Assembly: GCF_900102185.1 (NCBI RefSeq)
Contig: NZ_LT629690.1
Location: 682,001-746,000, forward strand
Origin: Terriglobus roseus
GTDB taxonomy: Bacteria > Acidobacteriota > Terriglobia > Terriglobales > Acidobacteriaceae
Reading direction: 5' to 3'
Length of the DNA stretch: 64,000 nt
Positions within the stretch are counted from its first letter, which is position 1; the number at the start of each line of letters is the position of its first letter. Made by a program: the position numbers and the translations under genes. The notes beneath the pieces are model-generated. The model searched no databases. It was not told where the DNA came from and was given only the letters and a program-made list of their open reading frames with translations. Positions 18,001-25,033 of the stretch are shown here, one piece after another.

Positions 18001-19504
18001 AAAGACCTGCCACGTGCCACTCATTCTGAACGAAATCCCTCGCCAACCTGCATGCGAGAAAGCTGCTGTCCGCGGATCGTGCAACGACATCCCACTGTTC
18101 GTTGCCCCAGATCGCTTCGTTCCACCAATCACCACCACTTAGCCAGGGGCCATAGGCCCTTTCCACGCCATAACGACGTGATCGAAAGTAGAACTCATAG
18201 GGGCGTCCCAAATGCACCTCGACGGTAGTTCGTTCCGCCGGACGAAGAGTGCGCAAACACAGACGCTCTGTTGCAGTGAAGGGAAGTAGTTCCGTGCACA
18301 CAATGGCAAAGGGTTCGACGTGGAAGTCATCTACTCGCCTCGTGTCATCGAGAACGGCTTGCCCTACATTGCCCTCCCCAACAATCGCCGCGATGCGAGC
18401 AAGGGTGACGTCTAGTCTTCCTGGCTCCGGTAACTGAGGTGAGAAGAGGCCAAGCTGTACCTTGTTCGTTGCACCTGGCTCGGCGTGCAGATGAACTTTC
18501 AGAATCGAAGCCTGTGGGGGATGTCCCTGTAGATTGAGATGAAGCAGCTTCAGCCAGAGCTGTTTGTCGTTGGTCGGTACGCGGGGATTCACAGTTCGTT
18601 CGTGACTTCCACCGCCTTCGAGATGCAGCGTAATCGTGATTGATGCCAAAGCATAGACGCGCGACTTCGCTCGTAGAATCAATTGTTCCAACATCGTCGA
18701 GAGGCCAAAGAGGAGCGACTCCAGATCATCGAGCGGAAAATCGAGATCTGCCTCTTCTTCCAAAACGAACGGCACATCAATGGGTTGCAGAAGATGGGGC
18801 CGTTCTCCACGCGCGAGTTGGAGCAGACGTTTGCCGTCTTGTCCGAGGCGCGAGATCAACGACGTTTCGGGTAGAGACGACAATGCACCCACGGTACGTA
18901 TGCCCCATGCACGAAACGTCTCTTCCTGGGTTTCGCTCATGTCCAGCACGGATAACGGAAGACCGGACAAGCCTTTCGCTTCATCACCTCGGCGCACCAC
19001 CTGAATCGGAATTCCGCCTCGTAGCCCTCGTGCCAAGCAGATAGAAGCATGAAGATTCGAGCTCACAGTAATCGATGCGGAGACGCCTATTGCGCGAAGC
19101 CGTTGTCTCAGCTGCTTCGCCAGCATGGCCGGTGGCCCGAATAGGCTTTCCGTTCCGGAAGCATCTAGGACACAAACAAAGATGCCGTTGACGCTTCGAT
19201 CTTCAATGCGAGGAGAGAAACAACCTGCGCACTCAAGGAGAATAGTTCGTACCGCATCTTCGGTGCATAGCGATCGATCCAGTACCGTGACACCTTCGAA
19301 GGTGTCCACTTCAACCTTCGTCATCCCGGGTCGAAGGCCTAGAAGTCGGGCGCGCGCATTCAGGGCACACACGGTTTGCTGTGGAGCCTCTCCTTCGAAG
19401 ACCACACACGGTTTCTCGCTCAGTTCTGGACGAAGGCGCAGAAGGGCTTGCGCGGGAAACTCCCGTGCGTAGACGCATACGTAGAGTTCGGAAGGCATCT
19501 TCAT
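17993..19504 (-). CDS. imuB: Y-family polymerase-like mutasome protein ImuB
   Basis: 503 residues from ATG 19504, whose ATGA overlaps the imuA stop. Y-family fold with palm/finger segments such as KPCVVFEGE, ALNARARLLGLRPGM and FVCVLDASGTESLFG, and little-finger region QPIDVPFVLEEEADLDFP. In this subfamily the catalytic acidic residues are poor (the first catalytic region reads YVCVYAREFPAQ), as expected of ImuB, which acts as an adaptor linking DnaE2 to the sliding clamp rather than as a polymerase. Middle gene of the SOS-type cassette. Confidence 0.9.
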   Translation of the reverse strand: MKMPSELYVCVYAREFPAQALLRLRPELSEKPCVVFEGEAPQQTVCALNARARLLGLRPGMTKVEVDTFEGVTVLDRSLCTEDAVRTILLECAGCFSPRIEDRSVNGIFVCVLDASGTESLFGPPAMLAKQLRQRLRAIGVSASITVSSNLHASICLARGLRGGIPIQVVRRGDEAKGLSGLPLSVLDMSETQEETFRAWGIRTVGALSSLPETSLISRLGQDGKRLLQLARGERPHLLQPIDVPFVLEEEADLDFPLDDLESLLFGLSTMLEQLILRAKSRVYALASITITLHLEGGGSHERTVNPRVPTNDKQLWLKLLHLNLQGHPPQASILKVHLHAEPGATNKVQLGLFSPQLPEPGRLDVTLARIAAIVGEGNVGQAVLDDTRRVDDFHVEPFAIVCTELLPFTATERLCLRTLRPAERTTVEVHLGRPYEFYFRSRRYGVERAYGPWLSGGDWWNEAIWGNEQWDVVARSADSSFLACRLARDFVQNEWHVAGLYD

Positions 19505-20532
19505 CTCGGCCCTACCCAACTCGTGCGTCGCTGCCAGCGCGCCTCTGTCGCACGTTGTGGAGGCTTACGCATCGGGATGACATTGGAAGGTGTTTGTACG
19601 AATCGCTGGCGCAACACTTGCACTCGTGCATTCAGTCCCGTGAATACAGTTCGTTCTTCATTCGTGTCGTCCATCGGATGCAGGCGAAGTTGCAACTCGG
19701 AACTACTCTTCGCGCACGGATATTGCGAGAGGAGAAGGATGCTGGACTGAGTATGTTCTGCCGCGACACGATAGCGATGCCAGGTGGAAAGTTCGATCCG
19801 CGCAGCGTGTTCCGGTGCGATGCCTCCAAGGTCGAGCACGATCGCACTGAAGCCACCTGTCTGAATCAAGAGATCCGCGGAACGCAATGCCTGCTCGATC
19901 GCATCGTAGGCCCGCGCACGACGCGTTATACGTTTCGTAGTCATCGTTGGGATCAGGCTCGGCTCGAAGGTTTGCGGAATCGGACGTGGCTTCGTAATCG
20001 GTTCGGCGCAACGAGCAGCAACGGCTTCATCTCCCAGGAATCGATCCACGGCTGCGGAAAGCCCCTTTGCTTCGGAACGTGGATGCGTCCCATGTCCGCC
20101 GCCGTGCAGACCTTTCGTTACAGCCTTTGGAGTGAAACACGCAGTTGGTAAAGAGAACTGCTTCGTTTCCTGCGCTTCGATGCGTTGCTGAACACCACAA
20201 CGTATCCAAAGCAAGCGCTTCAGATCGATCCCCACAGAAGCCGCCGAGGAGGGATGGAACGTGTTCGTTGCATCGATCCAGGCACAGACTCTTCCGGATG
20301 CAGTCACACGCGCAAGAAATGAAAGTACGACCGAAGTTCGACCGGAACACTCTTCGCCCACCAATTCCGTGAGTGCGCCGACTGGAAAACCACCTCGGAG
20401 CAATTCATCGAGCGTGGCTATACCGACCGCACTTGTAGGCCGAACGATCTTCGGCGGTGGAGTCAACGCAGACGGAATTCGGGAGGCTAAGGCAGCCTCC
20501 ACTTGTACCCGGATTGTGTTGGAGGAGGGCAT
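19501..20532 (-). CDS. imuA: RecA-like mutasome protein ImuA
   Basis: 343 residues from ATG 20532 (MPSSNTIRVQVEAAL); upstream codons to 20778 cross the promoter region and are not protein-like. RecA/SulA-like ATPase domain with IATLDELLRGGFPVGALTEL, the modified Walker A GEECSGRTS (Lys replaced by Arg, as is frequent in ImuA) and WIDATNTF. First gene of imuA-imuB-dnaE2, each overlapping the next. A perfect inverted repeat lies 53 bases upstream. In other bacteria LexA controls such cassettes; here the regulator is not identified. Confidence 0.88.
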   Translation of the reverse strand: MPSSNTIRVQVEAALASRIPSALTPPPKIVRPTSAVGIATLDELLRGGFPVGALTELVGEECSGRTSVVLSFLARVTASGRVCAWIDATNTFHPSSAASVGIDLKRLLWIRCGVQQRIEAQETKQFSLPTACFTPKAVTKGLHGGGHGTHPRSEAKGLSAAVDRFLGDEAVAARCAEPITKPRPIPQTFEPSLIPTMTTKRITRRARAYDAIEQALRSADLLIQTGGFSAIVLDLGGIAPEHAARIELSTWHRYRVAAEHTQSSILLLSQYPCAKSSSELQLRLHPMDDTNEERTVFTGLNARVQVLRQRFVQTPSNVIPMRKPPQRATEARWQRRTSWVGPR

Positions 20533-20584
20533 GGCGTCTTCGCCATATATTCGCCTATTGCAGTGGGGGATCGTCAAGTGGGAT

Positions 20585-20604
20585 TTGCACACCCAGATGT
20601 GCAA
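20585..20604. promoter_or_regulatory. Perfect inverted repeat upstream of imuA, candidate damage-response operator
   Basis: TTGCACA-N6-TGTGCAA lies in the divergent promoter region between imuA (minus, 53 bases away) and the proteasome-like gene (plus, 115 bases away). The position suits a repressor operator for the mutasome, perhaps a LexA-type site of unusual sequence. No lexA gene is in the window, so assignment is inference. Confidence 0.5.
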
Positions 20605-20718
20605 TGAGAACGTAAGTGTTGTGAAATAAAGGGGAAATTTTATATGAGCCTTTGACAAAACCCCGCCCTCTGCCTTGAAATCCAAGCCAAACATTTTCTT
20701 GCAGTGGGGTACTAGAGA

Positions 20719-21612
20719 GTGACAATTTGTGCGGGGTTCAAAAGCACGTACGGGGTGGTGCTTTGCGCGGATTCCCAAGAGACCACCGGCGCGATGAAAT
20801 TCGATGTATCAAAACTCGTAATAATGCCGCCTAACGGTGACGTCAATGATCAAGTTCGGATGATATTCACAGGGGCTGGGCATGGACCCCTCATAGATAA
20901 ATTGGTAGCAGCGATGTGGCAGGCGGCTTTGCAGGGCAGCGAAGACAAATCCCACGATGCCGTCCTATCGCGCATCGAAGATGCCGTGATAGCTGTCCAT
21001 CAAAAGTTGTGGCAACTCTATGACGACGCAAGTCGACCACATGCTGAAATTCTTTTCGCGCTCCACACGTATGGAGAGGTAAATCTCTACAGAGCGACAG
21101 GTCCTATCGTTTCGGGTGCTATTTCGAGTCACGCATGCATTGGCATCGGTGGAGAGTTAGGGAATTTCATTACTGCTCATTTTCGGTCTCCGAACGATGA
21201 TTTGGAGTCAGATGTCAGTACCGCACTTTATATCGTCGAAAACGCAAAGAGATACGTGGATGGTTGTGGTGGCGAGACGCAGATCGCCGCATTAATGCGG
21301 GATGGAACCATCAGCAAAATGTACGCATGGGAAGCAGGAAAAATGGCTGAAATACTGTTCTCGATGGGGGCCGAGGTGTTCAGTCTATTCGCGCTTGCAA
21401 GCAACCCCAAAACTACTCAAAAGGATCTTCGTGATTCGTGGCGTTCTGTCCTGAAGTATGTCAACGAAGACCGGATAAAGCTGAGGCAGGAGGTGCGCCA
21501 CATGATCAAAGTTAGCTCATCCCTAAAGAAATCACTTCAGATATTTTATCGACGTATTATGTGGCCTCCGACCAGATCGACGGTTTCTAGTAGTTCAGAG
21601 GATCAACAGTGA
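20719..21612 (+). CDS. Proteasome-like Ntn hydrolase
   Basis: 297 residues, GTG start. The N-terminus MTICAGFKSTYGVVLCADSQ fits the 20S proteasome/HslV/Anbu fold: removal of Met exposes Thr1, with Asp17 (CADSQ) in the standard place and a Lys at about position 31 (DVSKL) standing for Lys33. The body has family-like stretches (RMIFTGAGHG, CIGIGGELGNFI, CGGETQIAAL). The C-terminus is extended and basic. It is divergent from the mutasome and 9 bases before an SRAP gene. Predicted Thr protease; the partner ATPase is not obvious unless one of the downstream ATPases serves. Confidence 0.8.
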   Translation: MTICAGFKSTYGVVLCADSQETTGAMKFDVSKLVIMPPNGDVNDQVRMIFTGAGHGPLIDKLVAAMWQAALQGSEDKSHDAVLSRIEDAVIAVHQKLWQLYDDASRPHAEILFALHTYGEVNLYRATGPIVSGAISSHACIGIGGELGNFITAHFRSPNDDLESDVSTALYIVENAKRYVDGCGGETQIAALMRDGTISKMYAWEAGKMAEILFSMGAEVFSLFALASNPKTTQKDLRDSWRSVLKYVNEDRIKLRQEVRHMIKVSSSLKKSLQIFYRRIMWPPTRSTVSSSSEDQQ

Positions 21613-21621
21613 GGATCTTTG

Positions 21622-22266
21622 ATGTGCGGTCGATTCAAACGAGGCGCGGATAAGCAGCGCGTCGCCAAGGTCTTCAAGGTGACGGCTGGCTTGGATGAGA
21701 CAGTCTTTGATGAAGGCGACGATCTGCGACCGCAATCCATGCAGCCCGTCATCTACACCAACGATGGGGGCGAACGTAAGATCGAGTTGATGCGTTGGGC
21801 GTTCAAGCTGCCCGATCGCCTTCTCTTCAATGCGCGTTCCGAAGGCATCAATCACTCGAAGTTTTGGAAAGACGCGTTCCAAACCGGGCGCTGCATTCTT
21901 CCGGGCGATGCGATCTATGAGTGGCAGAAGGTCGAGCGGGGAAAGAAACCGAAATGGGAATTCACTATTCCTGATCAACATCCGTTCGGCATGGCTGCAG
22001 TTTGGAAGCTGTGGAAGAATCCAAAGTCCGAACACTGGGAGAAGACCTTTGCAGTACTCACTGGAGAGCCGAATGAACTGATGGCGCCGATCCATAATCG
22101 AATGACGACTTTTCTAGAGCCCAAGGACTATGAAGAATACCTTGCCCCTTCGGCACGACCTCCGGTTCATTTGCTTCGCATTCTTCCAGCGGACAAGATG
22201 AAAGCTGAACTTGTGGGTGCATCTCCTATTAGCGATGCGCAGGTGAGTTTCTTCGATAGCCAATGA
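21622..22266 (+). CDS. SRAP-domain protein (YedK/HMCES-like abasic-site DNA-protein crosslinker)
   Basis: 214 residues from ATG 21622 (gagg 7 bases upstream), giving the obligatory MCGRF N-terminus with Cys2. Conserved active-site residues are all present: Asn70 and Arg72 (FNARSE), Glu100 (AIYEW) and His158 (PIHNRM). The family forms a thiazolidine crosslink with abasic sites in single-stranded DNA, protecting them. It lies 9 bases after the Ntn hydrolase gene, so the two are co-transcribed, and beside the translesion cassette, so the cluster is a damage-tolerance module. Confidence 0.9.
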   Translation: MCGRFKRGADKQRVAKVFKVTAGLDETVFDEGDDLRPQSMQPVIYTNDGGERKIELMRWAFKLPDRLLFNARSEGINHSKFWKDAFQTGRCILPGDAIYEWQKVERGKKPKWEFTIPDQHPFGMAAVWKLWKNPKSEHWEKTFAVLTGEPNELMAPIHNRMTTFLEPKDYEEYLAPSARPPVHLLRILPADKMKAELVGASPISDAQVSFFDSQ

Positions 22267-22762
22267 CGGACCAATGGCTTTCTGAACCTAATGGTCGCGT
22301 AAAGTGGCATTTCGTTATATGAAGTTACATAGCGTGTGAGATTGACGGATCGGTGTGCAAGTTCGGTTCCGCCTTCCTCGATCAGTGCATGGGCGTGAAA
22401 TCGGAAGCCAAGTAAGCTGGTTCACCCTGGCGGCGTATTCAACCAGATTGAGGCATCTGCGTACGCGAAAGCCTGGTCGATGACGAGTGTCTGACTGATC
22501 AGGGGTTTGCCATTAGGAGGCAGCGAGATGCCGGGAGAACTAGTGACAGTTCCGAAAAAATTGATACATATGTTCTAGATCATCTCAGAAGGAGTGGCAC
22601 GCATAAGTTCCCATTTCCGAGGCTCGAGTACTTAGAAGCAATTCTGCAAATGGATATCCCCTCGGGACGTTCCGAAAGCCCCTTCTGCCACGCTTCCACA
22701 TAAATTCCGGAGATAACAGTGAGTTTTGACACTGGTCCTAGCTATAATCTGTCCACATTGCC
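22267..22762. other. Intergenic region before the ATPase operon
   Basis: 496 bases with no convincing coding sequence. TATAAT at 22743-22748 lies only 14 bases before the KAP ATPase ATG, so the mRNA leader may be very short. TTGACA at 22726-22731 is only 11 bases from it, too close to be its -35 element. Confidence 0.4.
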
Positions 22763-24061
22763 ATGAGCTCCTTGTCCATTCTCTCCGACGCAGCGGTAGG
22801 CAGTACACGCGATTACCTTTCATTCGAAAGGTACACGGATCCTCTGATTGAAATCCTTTCCGACCCGAATGCAGAGACCCCGTTTACTGTTGGCATCTTC
22901 GGAGCCTGGGGCAGCGGAAAATCGAGCTTGCTTCAAATGCTCGATGAGAAGCTCGAAGCCAAAGATCCGAAAGGTTTCGTCCGCGTTCATTTCAATCCCT
23001 GGGTCTATCGTGGAGAAAAAAATATCCTCATCCCACTTCTACATACCCTCCAAGACACTCTTGAGGAGGATGTGATGCATCGCTTTACAGAGTCAGCGAA
23101 GAAGATCGGAGATGTTCTGCTGCGCCTTGGCGCCGACGTGCTGCTCAAGAGACTTACCGCGGACTCGGTATCGCTAGAAAAGCTGGAAAAGCTCGAAGCG
23201 AAATACCTTGAGCATAAGGGACAGGTTGAGAGTCAGATTCGAAAACTCCGACTCACCCTGCAAGCGGAAGCCGACAACATCGCCGCAAAGGGGGCGCGTC
23301 TGGTCTTTTTTGTGGACGATCTGGATCGTTGTGAACCTGAAGAGATCATCAATCTACTGGAATCCATCAAGCTCTTCTTGGATTTGAAGAATGTGTTCGT
23401 AGTACTTGCGGTTGATAAGGAAGTGATTGATCGCGGAATCGAGGTCAAGTACAGCGCGTTTCAGTTCGAGAAGTCGCGCAAACTGGCAGTTGGGGCTGAA
23501 TACATCGAAAAGATGGTCCAACTCCCCCTTCAGCTCTATCCGCTGCATAAGAAACAGATCCTATGGTTCATGAATAGATTCGGGCCTGGGGAGGCGGTGA
23601 AACCGCACCTTTCCCTACTGGAGAGCATCGTTCTACCCAATCCGAGGAAAATTAAACGCATACTTAATATCCTTGCCGTCAGCTCCCATATCGCCGATCA
23701 GACACAAGGCATAGAAAATCTCGACCGGAGTTTGCTGGCGAGGCTAGCTGTTCTTCAGGTCCAAGCTGGGGACCTTTATTCGCAGATTGTGCGCATGCCG
23801 GACGCCCTCTTTGCATTCGACGGTTTGGCGGCGGATCCTCCAACGTTCGATGTTCACAATCCGGGTACCTTCGCGCGCTTCGGTGCCCGTAGAGATGCCA
23901 TAGTGCAGCTCTGCAAGGATTACTACAGGCCGGAATCATTTCTTAGTGCGTTGTTCCGAGGCGACGAAATCACGGTTGGCGGAAAGAAGTCGACTCCTGG
24001 GGCATTCTCAAACCTGCGCCCGGACGATTTGTCGATGTACCTTTCGATGTTGGGTGCTTAA
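22763..24061 (+). CDS. KAP-family P-loop NTPase
   Basis: 432 residues. Walker A GAWGSGKSS (47-55), followed by the KAP signature VHFNPWVYRGEKNILIPLL, and Walker B FFVDDLDRC (183-190) with the usual continuation EEIINLLESIKLFLD and VFVVLAVDKEVI. No clear transmembrane insert between the Walker motifs, so it is probably soluble or peripheral. KAP ATPases are widespread in bacterial defence loci. First gene of a three-ATPase operon (3-base gap to the next). No other in-frame ATG exists near the start; the ribosome site is weak and a leaderless or short-leader transcript is possible. Confidence 0.87.
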   Translation: MSSLSILSDAAVGSTRDYLSFERYTDPLIEILSDPNAETPFTVGIFGAWGSGKSSLLQMLDEKLEAKDPKGFVRVHFNPWVYRGEKNILIPLLHTLQDTLEEDVMHRFTESAKKIGDVLLRLGADVLLKRLTADSVSLEKLEKLEAKYLEHKGQVESQIRKLRLTLQAEADNIAAKGARLVFFVDDLDRCEPEEIINLLESIKLFLDLKNVFVVLAVDKEVIDRGIEVKYSAFQFEKSRKLAVGAEYIEKMVQLPLQLYPLHKKQILWFMNRFGPGEAVKPHLSLLESIVLPNPRKIKRILNILAVSSHIADQTQGIENLDRSLLARLAVLQVQAGDLYSQIVRMPDALFAFDGLAADPPTFDVHNPGTFARFGARRDAIVQLCKDYYRPESFLSALFRGDEITVGGKKSTPGAFSNLRPDDLSMYLSMLGA

Positions 24062-24064
24062 GAG

Positions 24065-25033
24065 ATGCCCCCTCCTGAATTCTTGACCCAATACGGCCTT
24101 CATCGAGATCCCTTTGAGCTTCGCGAACTGAATCCTCTTATGAGGCCGAGCGATGGCGAACTTCTCAACGAGATTGTGGATTGCGTACCTGCTTATTCGG
24201 AGCTGCGCCGGATAGATACATATCTCAGAGAGAACGCCGCAGGAGATGAGCCGCTCTTCCTTTTAGTCAAAGGAGCGGATGGTTGTGGCCGATCCTCCGT
24301 CGCGAATTGGCTGCTATCCCGTTATTGCTTTCATCGCGGCATCGATCCCGCACATTTCTTTGTCCCGAAGCGGTCTTTCGGAAACAACGATGGTTTCGGA
24401 ATCCTAAAAGAATGGCTGGGTCTGTTAGTCGACGAGATTGAGGACCAGGCAGTTCAAGGGCCTGATGTCACTGAATTCTGGGAGAGGCGGAAGAGGGCCA
24501 CGCCTGACGATGTCCTCCCGTGGCGATCTCTCGCGCGGAACATCGCTTCTCAGTTAGGTTCAGTCGCCGGCGGTCCCTATGGATACGGGGTGTGCCTTGA
24601 AGATATCGGTGTTCCGGCGGTGGTCGACACGGCACTGACCGTCTTTGCCAAGGCACGCACGGTATGTATCTTCACCGTGGGCGACTATGAAGGTGAAAAG
24701 AAGAAGGTCGTCTCGTTTTTCGAGAGCTATCAGGAACCTGTAAAGAGAGAAGTCCTTCGCATTGGTCCGCTCAACGGTCTTGACATTCGCCATCTAGTTC
24801 ACAAGCGTTGGGATCTGGTGACAAATCGGACAACCCAGCCTCCTTTCCCACCGGACATGGAGTTGGCCTGGGCGGATAAACAACGCCCCGTCAAACGAGT
24901 GATGTTCCTAATTAGTAAGCTTCTGCAGCTGAAGACCACGGATTACGAAAGCAAGCGTTGGCCCCACGATACTGTGCTAGCTTTCGCGAACCAGGAGATC
25001 GAACAAAAGATAAAAATTCTGGATACGATATGA
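24065..25033 (+). CDS. P-loop ATPase with Arg in Walker A, operon partner
   Basis: 322 residues. N-terminal helices, then a Walker A-like loop VKGADGCGRSS in which the invariant Lys is Arg76. Asp-containing strand TVCIFTVGDYEG stands near the Walker B position but lacks the usual acidic pair, so hydrolysis may be impaired. It starts 3 bases after the KAP gene and its stop overlaps the next start (ATGA). It looks like an AAA-type adaptor or inactive subunit paired with the two active ATPases. Not recognised as a named family. Confidence 0.8.
   Translation: MPPPEFLTQYGLHRDPFELRELNPLMRPSDGELLNEIVDCVPAYSELRRIDTYLRENAAGDEPLFLLVKGADGCGRSSVANWLLSRYCFHRGIDPAHFFVPKRSFGNNDGFGILKEWLGLLVDEIEDQAVQGPDVTEFWERRKRATPDDVLPWRSLARNIASQLGSVAGGPYGYGVCLEDIGVPAVVDTALTVFAKARTVCIFTVGDYEGEKKKVVSFFESYQEPVKREVLRIGPLNGLDIRHLVHKRWDLVTNRTTQPPFPPDMELAWADKQRPVKRVMFLISKLLQLKTTDYESKRWPHDTVLAFANQEIEQKIKILDTI

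Noticed and set aside
22726-22748. TTGACA/TATAAT sigma-70 promoter for the KAP operon
   Set aside because: The spacing is 11 bases, far from the usual 16-18; TATAAT alone may still be a -10 element.
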